18,250 nt of DNA, from positions 1 through 18,250 of the forward strand of contig NZ_MUXZ01000049.1 of NCBI RefSeq assembly GCF_002015075.1, read 5' to 3'. A model generated the notes under the pieces. The model did not search any database. It was not told where the DNA came from and was given only the letters and a program-made list of their open reading frames with translations. A program made the translations under genes and the position numbers. Positions 8,817 to 15,954 of this stretch are shown piece by piece. Every line of letters starts with the position of its first letter. Within the stretch, counting starts at the first letter, position 1. Origin of the DNA: Canicola haemoglobinophilus (GTDB lineage: Bacteria > Pseudomonadota > Gammaproteobacteria > Enterobacterales > Pasteurellaceae).

Positions 8817-9935
8817 ATGCAAAAATCCCTCTATTATATTGGAATAATGTCTGGCACCAGTTTAGACGGCGTTGATCTTGCTTTAATGGATTTCGCTCAA
8901 CAACCAGCCAAGTTAGTGGCGAGCCATTGTTTCCCGATGCCAGAAAATTTACGCCAAAAACTCAGCGCACTTTTATCTTCAGGGGAAACCAGCTTACAAA
9001 ATCTTGGCGAAATAGATCATCAGCTAGGTTTGCTTTATGCTACTTCAGTGCAACATTTCTTAGCACAGCATCAAATTGCCGCAGAAGATATTCAGGCGAT
9101 TGGCTGTCATGGCCAAACCATTTGGCATTCACCACAAGGGCAATATCCTTTCACGATGCAAATTGGCGATGCAAACTTGATTAGCGCTCTTACAGGCATT
9201 ACCACTATTGCTGATTTTCGCCGTAAAGATATGGCTTATGGCGGCCAAGGGGCGCCTTTAGTACCAGCTTTTCATCAGGGATTATTTGCTCGTTCAGATC
9301 GTATTACTGTGGTATTAAATATTGGTGGCATTAGTAATATTTCTTGTTTAATTCCAGAACAAGAGGTCATTGGTTATGATACAGGCGTGGGCAATGCCTT
9401 AATGGATGGTTGGATTGAACAACATTTAGGTTTGCCTTTTGATCAAAATGGCGAATGGGCAAAGAGCGGTCAGGTAAGCCAAGATTTGTTAAAGGATTTA
9501 CTTGACGAACCTTATTTTCAGCAGCCTGCACCGAAAAGTACGGGGCGTGAATTATTTAATTTAGCTTGGTTGGAGAAAAAACGGCAAAAACATACCGCAC
9601 TTTTGCCTCAAGATGTGCAAGCAACTTTACTAGAGTTTACGGTGCAATGTACCGTGCAAGAACTGTTGAAACTTCAAAACCCACAGCATTTACCTTGTTT
9701 ACTATTAGTTTGTGGCGGTGGTGCCAGAAATACGCAACTAATGGCTCGTTTGCAAGCTTGTTTGCCTAACTGGCAAGTGGCAACCACCACAGAGTATGGC
9801 TTGTCTGTTGATGATGTAGAAGCGGCTGCTTTTGCTTGGCTTGCCTATCAACGTATGAATAATTTACCTTCCAACTTGCCAAGTGTGACAGGCGCGAAAA
9901 GTGCGGTCAGTCTTGGCGTAATTTATCCAAAATAA
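8817..9935 (+). CDS. anmK: AnmK, anhydro-N-acetylmuramic acid kinase
   Basis: AnmK hydrolyses and phosphorylates 1,6-anhydro-MurNAc released during wall turnover, giving MurNAc-6-P for MurQ. The protein is 372 residues, typical of the family. Visible motifs are the nucleotide-binding GIMSGTSLDG (9-18), GCHGQT, the central ADFRRKDMAYGGQGAPLVPAFH, NIGGISNIS, YDTGVGNALMDGW and the C-terminal VCGGGARN, together an ASKHA-type kinase fold. It diverges from glmU and ends 2 nt before murQ, which performs the next reaction. No strong SD precedes the start, but the first residues (MQKSLYYIGIMSGTS) fit the family. Two uptake signals lie within it (9594, 9899). Confidence 0.95.
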   Translation: MQKSLYYIGIMSGTSLDGVDLALMDFAQQPAKLVASHCFPMPENLRQKLSALLSSGETSLQNLGEIDHQLGLLYATSVQHFLAQHQIAAEDIQAIGCHGQTIWHSPQGQYPFTMQIGDANLISALTGITTIADFRRKDMAYGGQGAPLVPAFHQGLFARSDRITVVLNIGGISNISCLIPEQEVIGYDTGVGNALMDGWIEQHLGLPFDQNGEWAKSGQVSQDLLKDLLDEPYFQQPAPKSTGRELFNLAWLEKKRQKHTALLPQDVQATLLEFTVQCTVQELLKLQNPQHLPCLLLVCGGGARNTQLMARLQACLPNWQVATTTEYGLSVDDVEAAAFAWLAYQRMNNLPSNLPSVTGAKSAVSLGVIYPK

Positions 9936-9937
9936 TT

Positions 9938-10849
9938 ATGAATAAAGAAAATTTAATTAACCAGCTCGCTCAGCTTATTACCGAGCAACCTAATCCAAAC
10001 TCAATGAATTTGGATCAAATGTCAGCCTTTGAAATTGTGCGATTGATGAACAAAGAGGATCAACTTGTGCCTCTTGCCATCGAAAAAACCTTGCCACAAA
10101 TTGCTGCAGCAGTAGAAAAAATTGTTGCTACTTTTCGTCAAGGTGGACGTTTGGTTTATTTGGGGGCTGGTACAAGCGGGCGTTTAGGCATTTTAGATGC
10201 TTCTGAATGTCCGCCCACTTTTGGCGTGAATGATGAAATGGTAAAAGGCATTATTGCTGGTGGCGAACGGGCTATACGTCATCCCGTGGAAAGAGCGGAA
10301 GATAATCAGCAAGCGGCAATCGCAGATCTGCAAGCCATTCAATTCAATGCAAAGGATATTTTAGTTGGCATTGCAGCAAGTGGACGCACGCCTTATGTGA
10401 TTAGCGGACTAAAATATGCGAAAGAAATTGGTGCTTTTAGCGTAGCGATTGCCAGCAATCCAAACAGTGCTATGGCACAAGTTGCTAATATAAGTATTGA
10501 AACTGTTGTGGGGCCTGAGGTGTTAACTGGTTCAAGTCGTTTAAAGTCGGGAACCGCACAGAAATTAGTGCTCAATATGCTCACGACGGCAAGTATGGTT
10601 TTGCTGGGCAAATGCTATCAAAATCTAATGGTTGATGTACAAGCAACCAATGAAAAACTTGTCGCACGTGCCACCAGAATTATTATGCAAGCCACAGGTT
10701 GTGAACGAACACAAGCAGAACAAACGCTAATACAAGCAGATAACAATGCAAAATTGGCTATTTTAATGATTTTAGCCAATTTAGATAAGCAAAGTGCGGT
10801 GGATTTATTGGCTAAAAATCAAGATAAATTAGGACAAGCATTGATTTAA
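9938..10849 (+). CDS. murQ: MurQ, N-acetylmuramic acid 6-phosphate etherase
   Basis: MurQ removes the lactyl ether of MurNAc-6-P to give GlcNAc-6-P plus D-lactate, completing recycling of wall-derived MurNAc in the cytoplasm. The protein is 303 residues, standard length. The SIS-fold signature LGAGTSGRLGILDASECPPTFG spans 75-96; Glu90 and Glu121 align by spacing with the acid/base pair described for E. coli MurQ (Glu83, Glu114). IAASGRTPYVISG is the second phosphosugar loop, and TGSSRLKSGTAQKLVLNML is the conserved C-terminal helix region. A gap of only 2 nt from anmK and the lack of an SD suggest translational coupling. No MurP-type PTS permease lies nearby, so the likely substrate is the AnmK product rather than imported MurNAc. 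An uptake signal lies at 10792. Confidence 0.96.
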   Translation: MNKENLINQLAQLITEQPNPNSMNLDQMSAFEIVRLMNKEDQLVPLAIEKTLPQIAAAVEKIVATFRQGGRLVYLGAGTSGRLGILDASECPPTFGVNDEMVKGIIAGGERAIRHPVERAEDNQQAAIADLQAIQFNAKDILVGIAASGRTPYVISGLKYAKEIGAFSVAIASNPNSAMAQVANISIETVVGPEVLTGSSRLKSGTAQKLVLNMLTTASMVLLGKCYQNLMVDVQATNEKLVARATRIIMQATGCERTQAEQTLIQADNNAKLAILMILANLDKQSAVDLLAKNQDKLGQALI

Positions 10850-11068
10850 TTTTTAGTCATTTTTTCTGCTGAAAAACTTACTTCGCTTATTGAGATATAT
10901 AGCTATGCTTACCAACAAACTGCGGCACTTTGCGGTTTAGAGTTTGCTGGCATTATCCATTCTGGTGGTATGCTTTATATTCCAGGCATGAACACAGAAG
11001 AAGATAAAGAAAATGTTATCGCTAAAGCAAAACAACATGCTGAGCGTGTAGTAAGTGCGGTGAAATAA
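10850..11068 (+). pseudogene. C-terminal remnant of a flavodoxin-fold NAD(P)H/FMN oxidoreductase-like gene
   Basis: The murQ frame, read on past its stop codon, stays open for 72 codons to TAA 11066-11068. The sequence reads like the end of a real protein: FLVIFSAEKL near the start, then YAYQQTAALCGLEFAGIIHSG, and a charged helix NVIAKAKQHAERVVSAVK before the stop. The pattern of a beta-strand, then CG-E-F-AG, then a gly-rich strand and a final helix resembles the C-terminus of FMN-reductase/flavodoxin-family proteins. I recognise the pattern only and could not align it. There is no plausible start codon, SD or N-terminal half, so it is most likely a truncated gene whose 5' part was lost at the murQ junction. 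An uptake signal ends it (11053-11061). Confidence 0.5.
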
Positions 11069-11085
11069 TTAATCGTTTTTATAAC

Positions 11086-11122
11086 AAAAGGGACATAATC
11101 TTGTGATTTATGTCCCTTTTTT
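11086..11122 (+). terminator. Strong intrinsic terminator downstream of anmK-murQ
   Basis: A perfect 13-bp stem pairs 11086-11098 with 11108-11120 (core GGGACATAA / TTATGTCCC) around a 9-nt loop. A T run occupies 11117-11122. The A-rich 5' flank also makes it usable on the opposite strand. Confidence 0.88.
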
Positions 11123-11140
11123 AGTGGTGTAATGCACAAT

Positions 11141-11185
11141 AAAAATCAGCGTCTAATTATTAAATATTTAGACGCTGATTTTTTT
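11141..11185. terminator. Bidirectional intrinsic terminator between converging transcripts
   Basis: A perfect 16-bp stem pairs 11141-11156 with 11168-11183 (core ATCAGCGTCTAA) around an 11-nt loop. T runs follow on both strands. On the minus strand it lies 23 bp beyond the stop of the potE remnant and is probably that gene's original terminator; it now serves the Lrp-family gene. On the plus strand it backs up the terminator at 11086. Confidence 0.87.
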
Positions 11186-11207
11186 ATTCTCTATTTATGT
11201 GGAGATG

Positions 11208-11297
11208 TTATTTTTTCATATCGAATTTGTAAGAAACAAATCCATATAATGTCCAACCAACTAAACTTAGTATCTTAGATAAAATTGTAATTCTGCT
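11208..11297 (-). pseudogene. potE: Remnant of potE (putrescine/ornithine antiporter), last ~25 codons
   Basis: Directly after the Lrp-family stop codon and in the same frame, 29 sense codons run to TAA (11208-11210). The segment SLVGWTLYGFVSYKFDMKK matches the C-terminus of E. coli PotE as I remember it (TFLGWTLYGLVSPRFELKNK), identical through GWTLYG and then the charged tail. PotE is an inner-membrane APC-type transporter normally encoded with ornithine decarboxylase speF. Neither speF nor the rest of potE is present here. The extreme 3' end and the terminator at 11141-11185 therefore look like the stub left by a deletion reaching the end of the Lrp-family gene. Identity rests on a short but distinctive match. 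Confidence 0.72.
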
Positions 11298-11765
11298 TTA
11301 TAAGGGGAGTTCAGTTGTATTCTTGATAGTTTGTAAAATAATTTCAGATTTTAGTGTTTTTATTCCCAATTCTTTCGTTAAATATTTTTTCTTATAAGCA
11401 TAAAATTCATCTAAATCTGAAACTTGTAGTTTTAATATAAAATCATAATCTCCAGCCATTAGATGGCACTCAGTAACTTGTGGCAATAATTTCATTTCAA
11501 AAATAAAACGTTCTCGTTGTTTGAGATCTTCTTCAAAAAATGAGCCTAATGCATAGACTGTTAAATTACAATTTACTTTTTTGGGGCTTAGAATTGCGAC
11601 ATATTTGTCAATGATCCCCTTTTCTTCAAGAATATTTACTCTTCGTAAACATGCTGAATTCGACAGTCCTATTTCTTGTGCTAATTCTGTATTCTGTAAG
11701 CGGCCATTACGTTGTAAGGCTCGAAGAATTCTAGTATCTATATTATCCAATACTTTATTAGCCAT
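11298..11765 (-). CDS. Lrp/AsnC-family transcriptional regulator
   Basis: This family comprises small DNA-binding proteins that sense amino acids through a RAM domain and assemble into dimers or octamers. The protein is 155 residues. The N-terminal winged HTH (about 6-60) includes LDNIDTRILRALQRNGRLQNTELAQ and SNSACLRRVNILEEKG. The C-terminal RAM domain carries the signature VTECHLMAGDYDFILKLQV. I chose ATG 11765 because SD GGGAGAG lies upstream of it; the in-frame ATG at 11777 overlaps that SD. It sits downstream of an ornithine/carbamate operon on the same strand, suggesting local control of amino-acid catabolism by arginine, citrulline or ornithine, though that is inferred from position. 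It is separated from the transporter gene by a hairpin. Its last codons abut the potE remnant in frame, so its C-terminus could have been altered by the deletion. Confidence 0.88.
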   Translation of the reverse strand: MANKVLDNIDTRILRALQRNGRLQNTELAQEIGLSNSACLRRVNILEEKGIIDKYVAILSPKKVNCNLTVYALGSFFEEDLKQRERFIFEMKLLPQVTECHLMAGDYDFILKLQVSDLDEFYAYKKKYLTKELGIKTLKSEIILQTIKNTTELPL

Positions 11766-11852
11766 AATCTCTCCCATGAATGTTGTTTAATTAAAGCAAA
11801 AAAAGAAAAATAATATGTTTTTGTGCTTATTCTATTCTTTTAAATATAGAGA

Positions 11853-11878
11853 AGGCTACTTATTTTTATAAGTAGCCT
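11853..11878 (-). terminator. Hairpin between the YfcC-family transporter and Lrp-family genes
   Basis: A perfect 11-bp stem (AGGCTACTTAT / ATAAGTAGCCT, 11853-11863 and 11868-11878) has a 4-nt loop. On the minus strand the following sequence is T-rich but interrupted (TTCTCTATATTT), so termination of the arc operon may be partial, with some read-through into the regulator gene. On the plus strand the downstream tract is more T-rich, but no plus-strand gene is there. Confidence 0.65.
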
Positions 11879-11895
11879 ATTTTCTTATTTTTATT

Positions 11896-13413
11896 TTATG
11901 TATACAGCTGGACTTGAATAATTAGTAAAACAGATCCTACGGCTAACAGAACTCCAATCATTGGCATTACAAATTTGACCCATTTGTTAAATGGTATATG
12001 TAACATTTGTAATGTTACTAAAACTAATCCAGTAGGTGCTAGGAATAACATTGCGTATTGCCCCCAGTTATATGCAGATACAACAATGTGTCTTGGAATT
12101 CCCACAGCATCAGCTAATGGTGCCATAATTGGCATTGAAAGAACCGCTAAGCCAGAAGATGATGGTACAAATAATCCAAGGAAAATAAAGACTACTAGTT
12201 GTGCTAAGATAAATACACTAGTCGGCATACCAGCTACAAGGTTAGACATATAGTCAAGGATCGTATCGGAAATTAAACCTTGCTCTAAAACCAAGTTGAC
12301 ACCTCGTGCCAGACCTATGATTAAGGATACACCAACAAGTTCGGATGCACCCTCCGTAAATGAATTTACAATTTCGTCTTCAGTAAGTTTAGAGATAAAC
12401 ATAATGAGGATAGTTAAAGTTAGGAAAGATGCTGCCATTTCTGGGAACCACCATCCGCCGAACATAACTCCCCAAACCATGAGGAAGAAGGAAATTGCGA
12501 AGATCACTAGTATAATTTTACGGCGTGCAGTGAATTCAACGGTTTCAGTAGTGTTACATTTTTTGATATAACGTTCAAAGAAAATTTCTTTTTCTTCATA
12601 TGTATAGGAATAGGTTGGGTCTGCTTTAATTTTTTTACAATACCAGTATAAGTAAGCAATAACTGATGCTGCACCGATTACTAAACCGATTGTACGGAAA
12701 CCAATACCTTCAGTGAATTGAATACCTGCAGCATTTGAAGCTATAACTACAGAGAATGGATTTATTGTGGAAAATGCTGTCCCCATTGATGCGGCTAAGA
12801 AGATCGCTCCAACACAAACAATAGCATCATATCCTAATGCAATGAACACAGGAACTAATATTGGATAAAAGGCTACAGCTTCTTCTTCAATACCACAAGT
12901 TGTACCTCCAATAGTCATTAGTACACAAACACAGAATACAATAAAAAATTCATTTCCTTTTGTCCGTTTAGCCAATGCTCCCAATCCAGCATTAAAAGAA
13001 CCTGTTTTATTGATTACTCCAATCATTCCACCAAGCACAAAGATAAATACCATAACATCAGCAGCTTCAATAGTTCCTTCAACCATGCTTATAGCGATAT
13101 CTTGTACACCTTTTGGATTTTGTTCAACACGTTGGTAAGAACCAGGAACTGCGACAGGTTTTCTTATTACTCCTTCCGTGAAGTTTTTAAGATCAATTTT
13201 GATATTTAATTTTTCTAGCGTTTCTGTAGTCGCAGGAAGTGTTTGATCGGGTTGATTGTACGTTTTAACAATGAAGTTATTTGTTGATGAATTGTATGTT
13301 AATTTAGAATAAGAACCTGCTGGAATGATCCAAGTTAATCCTACAGCAATGATTAAAATTATGAATAAGATGGAAAATGCCGTCGGGAATTTAAACGTCT
13401 TTTTGGTAGTCAT
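11896..13413 (-). CDS. YfcC-family inner-membrane transporter of the arc operon, probably an amino-acid exchanger
   Basis: The protein is 505 residues with many hydrophobic segments: an N-terminal helix (about 10-31, FSILFIILIIAVGLTWIIPAG), a hydrophilic extracytoplasmic loop (~35-105), and helices from VMVFIFVLGGMIGVI onward to the end (VLLAVGSVLLIIQV). It belongs to the YfcC / C4-dicarboxylate anaerobic carrier (DcuC-like) superfamily, with GIEEEAVAFYPILVPVF and FLGLFVPSSSGLAVLSMPIMAPLAD as conserved transport motifs. Members in arginine-deiminase-type operons are usually taken as arginine/ornithine or citrulline/ornithine exchangers. Here the absence of arginine deiminase makes citrulline uptake with ornithine export attractive, but substrate cannot be read from the sequence. 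SD AAGGAG lies 7 nt before ATG. It follows arcC after 87 bp containing a long hairpin. Confidence 0.88.
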   Translation of the reverse strand: MTTKKTFKFPTAFSILFIILIIAVGLTWIIPAGSYSKLTYNSSTNNFIVKTYNQPDQTLPATTETLEKLNIKIDLKNFTEGVIRKPVAVPGSYQRVEQNPKGVQDIAISMVEGTIEAADVMVFIFVLGGMIGVINKTGSFNAGLGALAKRTKGNEFFIVFCVCVLMTIGGTTCGIEEEAVAFYPILVPVFIALGYDAIVCVGAIFLAASMGTAFSTINPFSVVIASNAAGIQFTEGIGFRTIGLVIGAASVIAYLYWYCKKIKADPTYSYTYEEKEIFFERYIKKCNTTETVEFTARRKIILVIFAISFFLMVWGVMFGGWWFPEMAASFLTLTILIMFISKLTEDEIVNSFTEGASELVGVSLIIGLARGVNLVLEQGLISDTILDYMSNLVAGMPTSVFILAQLVVFIFLGLFVPSSSGLAVLSMPIMAPLADAVGIPRHIVVSAYNWGQYAMLFLAPTGLVLVTLQMLHIPFNKWVKFVMPMIGVLLAVGSVLLIIQVQLYT

Positions 13414-13447
13414 AATAAACTCCTTATTTAATACAGCTTTTATTTGC

Positions 13448-13487
13448 GGGAATGTACCGCACTTATGGTGTGGATTAGTACATTCCC
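13448..13487 (-). other. Intercistronic hairpin between arcC and the transporter gene, with an uptake signal inside
   Basis: GGGAATGTAC (13448-13457) and GTACATTCCC (13478-13487) form a perfect 10-bp stem around a 20-nt loop in which a few further pairs are possible. No T run follows on either strand, so it is not an ordinary terminator. It may block 3' exonucleases and so give arcB-arcC mRNA more stability than the transporter segment. The uptake signal at 13456-13464 straddles the stem-loop boundary. Confidence 0.6.
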
Positions 13488-13500
13488 ATTGAGTATTTAA

Positions 13501-14430
13501 TTAGTAATATTCAATATCTGATATTGAGGTGGTCACTCTAGTGCCTGCTTTACCTTTTACAATGTCAACAATGTCAGATAATGAACCGATAACAGCATCT
13601 TTACCTGTTTGTTTTACAAAGTTAATTACAGCTTGGACTTTTGGTCCCATTGAACCAGATGCAAAGTTCATCTTACTAATAACATCAGGATGGACTTTAG
13701 CTATAGCTTTTTGCTCTGGTTTTCCCCAATCAACAAAGGTTGCGGAAACATCAGTAGCGATAATGAAAAGATCTGCATCAAGATTATCCGCTAGCAATGC
13801 AGAACATAAATCTTTATCTATAACCGCTTCCACGCCTTGTAAATTACCTTGCTCATCATAGTACGTTGGAATACCACCACCGCCAGCACAAATCACAATA
13901 CTACCTTTTTCTAGTAACCATTTTACTGGACGTATTTCAAAAATACGTTTTGGTAGCGGGCTTGGAACTACGCGACGATATTTATCTCCATCTTGTGCTA
14001 TTGACCAGCCTTTTTCTTTAGCTAAGAATTCTGCTTCTTCTTTAGTATAAACAGGGCCAATTGGTTTTGTTGGATTTTGGAACGCGGGATCATTTTTATC
14101 CACTTCCACTTGAGATAATAAGGTTGCAAATGGGACTTCGAATGGCACCAAATTACCTAACTCTTGTTGGATCATGTAACCAATCATTCCAACTGACTCA
14201 GCACCTAACACATCTAAAGGATAGGTTGGTACATCTTTATAAGCCGCACCTTGTAACGCGAGTAATCCAACTTGAGGTCCATTACCATGAGCAATGACGA
14301 GTTCATTATTTGGATAAATTTTTGCAATTTGCTCACAAGCTATGCGAACATTTTGGCGTTGGTTTTCAGCTGTTAGTGGTTCTCCGCGTCTAAGTAATGC
14401 GTTGCCACCTAATGCAATAACAATTCTCAT
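13501..14430 (-). CDS. arcC: Carbamate kinase, catabolic type
   Basis: Carbamate kinase converts carbamoyl phosphate and ADP to ATP, ammonia and CO2, the energy-yielding last step of the arginine deiminase pathway. The protein is 309 residues, normal length. It belongs to the amino-acid kinase fold: VIALGGNALLRRGEPL at the N-terminus, IAHGNGPQVGLLALQ, the PCB-subdomain region around NPTKPIGPVYTKEEAEF, VICAGGGGIPTYY, then IDKDLCSALLADNLDADLFIIATDV and the C-terminal FASGSMGPKVQAV. SD AGGAG precedes the ATG. It starts 14 bp after the ornithine carbamoyltransferase gene on the same strand, so the two enzymes are coexpressed and can pass carbamoyl phosphate from one to the next. Confidence 0.95.
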   Translation of the reverse strand: MRIVIALGGNALLRRGEPLTAENQRQNVRIACEQIAKIYPNNELVIAHGNGPQVGLLALQGAAYKDVPTYPLDVLGAESVGMIGYMIQQELGNLVPFEVPFATLLSQVEVDKNDPAFQNPTKPIGPVYTKEEAEFLAKEKGWSIAQDGDKYRRVVPSPLPKRIFEIRPVKWLLEKGSIVICAGGGGIPTYYDEQGNLQGVEAVIDKDLCSALLADNLDADLFIIATDVSATFVDWGKPEQKAIAKVHPDVISKMNFASGSMGPKVQAVINFVKQTGKDAVIGSLSDIVDIVKGKAGTRVTTSISDIEYY

Positions 14431-14444
14431 ACAAGTTCTCCTTT

Positions 14445-15449
14445 TTAAATTAGGCTTGCAACCATTACAGCTTTAATTGTGTGCATACGGTTTTCAGCTT
14501 GTTCAAATGCTACGTTCATTGGAGATTCAAATACATCTTCTGTTACTTCAATACCATTAGCTAATTCAGGATATTTTTCTGCAATTTGTTTTCCAACTTT
14601 TGTTTCGCTGTTATGGAATGCTGGCAAACAGTGCATAAATTTAACTTTTGGATTACCTGTGCGAGCCATTAATTCAGGAGTTACTTGATATGGTAATAAA
14701 AGTTTAATACGCTCTCCCCAAGTTTCTAGTGGTTCGCCCATAGATACCCAAACATCAGTATGAACAAAGTCAACATCTTTTACTGCAAGATCAATATCAT
14801 CTGTAACTGTTAATCTCGCTCCACTTTCTTTAGCAAATTGTTCGCACATTGCAACAAGCTCTGGTTCTGGAAGCAAGGCTTTCGGACTGCAGATACGAAC
14901 ATCCATTCCTAATTTTGCTCCTACTAACAAGAGAGAGTTACCTAAGTTATTTCTTCCATCTCCAATATAAACATATTTAATTTGGCGTAATGGCTTGTCA
15001 CAGAATTCTTTCATTGTTAGTACATCAGCCAACATTTGAGTTGGGTGGAATTCATCTGTTAAACCATTGAATACAGGTACTCCAGCGTAATCTGCTAATT
15101 CTTGAACAACTGTTTGTTTGAAACCTCTATACTCAATTGCATCATACATACGTCCTAAAACACGAGCAGTATCTTTCATACTTTCTTTATGTCCAATTTG
15201 AGATGAGTTTGGATCGATATAAGTAACGTGGGCACCTTGATCATAGGCTGCTACCTCAAATGCACAGCGTGTACGGGTAGATGTTTTTTCAAAAATTAAT
15301 GCAATATTTTTGCCTTTTAGTAATTGTTGCTCTGTTCCCGCGTATTTAGCACGTTTCAGATCTCTTGATAAGTCTAATAAATAATTGATTTCACGTTCAG
15401 AGTGATTTGCAAGACTTAATAGGTGTCTATTTTTTAGATTGAAAGCCAT
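14445..15449 (-). CDS. arcB: Ornithine carbamoyltransferase, probably catabolic (ArcB-type)
   Basis: The enzyme interconverts citrulline plus phosphate with ornithine plus carbamoyl phosphate. The protein is 334 residues. Carbamoyl-phosphate site: STRTR (57-61) in EKTSTRTRCAFEVAAYDQG; then HPTQ (135-138), DGRNNLGNSLL (164-174), the ornithine-side DVWVSMGE (232-239) and HCLPA (273-277). SD GAAGGAG lies ahead of the ATG. Being first in an operon with carbamate kinase and a transporter points to the catabolic direction, although catabolic and anabolic forms are hard to separate by motif. No arginine deiminase gene is in the operon. The next gene upstream on the strand, tusA, is 190 bp away, leaving room for a regulated promoter. 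Confidence 0.94.
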   Translation of the reverse strand: MAFNLKNRHLLSLANHSEREINYLLDLSRDLKRAKYAGTEQQLLKGKNIALIFEKTSTRTRCAFEVAAYDQGAHVTYIDPNSSQIGHKESMKDTARVLGRMYDAIEYRGFKQTVVQELADYAGVPVFNGLTDEFHPTQMLADVLTMKEFCDKPLRQIKYVYIGDGRNNLGNSLLLVGAKLGMDVRICSPKALLPEPELVAMCEQFAKESGARLTVTDDIDLAVKDVDFVHTDVWVSMGEPLETWGERIKLLLPYQVTPELMARTGNPKVKFMHCLPAFHNSETKVGKQIAEKYPELANGIEVTEDVFESPMNVAFEQAENRMHTIKAVMVASLI

Positions 15450-15639
15450 AATAAATTCTCCTTCTATTATTAGATATATCCACTACATTATGTAGCACTG
15501 TACAACGGTTATAGAATAGGCGAAATTATTTGAAATAGGATTTCAAATGTTTGAGATCAATGTAAAGATTTAGAATAAAATTCGAAAAATAAATTCTTAG
15601 TTGAAATTCTATTTTATATGTGATCATAAAAGAATAATT
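15450..15639 (-). promoter_or_regulatory. Regulatory region upstream of the arc operon, with two palindromes
   Basis: This AT-rich 190-bp stretch holds no gene. ATTTGAAAT-N3-ATTTCAAAT (15528-15548) is a perfect 9-bp inverted repeat. CTACAT-T-ATGTAG (15483-15495) is a second, closer to the start codon. A possible minus-strand promoter is TTTCAA (around 15529-15534) with TATAAC 16 bp downstream, which would put the first palindrome over the -35 region and the second in the leader. A third partial copy, TTGAAATTCT, begins at 15601. The Lrp-family product encoded downstream is a candidate binder. The palindrome length does not fit the ArgR box. Confidence 0.4.
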
Positions 15640-15882
15640 TTATTTTTTTCCTTTTTTTATCCAATACTTAAATGGCACTTTTTCCAAATCAATTTTTAAT
15701 AAATCATGATCCATAAATTGGCAAAAGCTAGGAATATCTCTCGTTGTTGCTGGATCATCTGCTAGAATTAATAATATTTCCCCTTCTTGCATATGACGAA
15801 TTTGTTTTCGTACTAGCATAACTGGCTCTGGGCAGCGTAATCCGATTGTGTCAAGGGTTTGTGTTACAATAATGTCAGTCAT
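15640..15882 (-). CDS. tusA: TusA, sulfur-carrier protein for tRNA 2-thiouridine synthesis
   Basis: TusA accepts persulfide sulfur from IscS and relays it, via TusBCD and TusE, to MnmA for s2U34 of tRNA(Lys, Glu, Gln). The protein is 80 residues, the family norm. The signature DTIGLRCPEPVM has the active cysteine at position 17, followed by LVRKQIRHMQEGEIL and the C-terminal FKYWIKKGK. I chose ATG 15882; the frame extends upstream to 16035, but that extension runs into yigZ on the other strand and would give an implausible 51-residue leader. The SD is weak (AAAGAAA). It diverges from yigZ across 72 bp. Confidence 0.94.
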   Translation of the reverse strand: MTDIIVTQTLDTIGLRCPEPVMLVRKQIRHMQEGEILLILADDPATTRDIPSFCQFMDHDLLKIDLEKVPFKYWIKKGKK

Positions 15883-15954
15883 GATAATTTCTTTGTTAGA
15901 ATAAAGGGTGTGTATGATAACGCCCAATTTCTTTAGGGTCAAAGTAAACAAAAT

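Noticed and set aside
13529..13861. 110-codon plus-strand frame inside arcC
   Set aside because: Antisense to the carbamate kinase coding sequence; composition follows that gene's codon bias.
15528..15548. ArgR (ARG box) site upstream of arcB
   Set aside because: TGAAA-N5-TTTCA is 15 bp where the ARG box is TGAAT-N4-ATTCA at 14 bp, and no second adjacent box is seen.
15550..15563. FNR site upstream of arcB
   Set aside because: Minus strand has TTGAT but the partner half is AACAT rather than ATCAA.
15619..15626. CRP site upstream of arcB
   Set aside because: Only one half (TGTGATCA) matches; the other half-site is absent at the required spacing and it lies about 170 bp from the gene.
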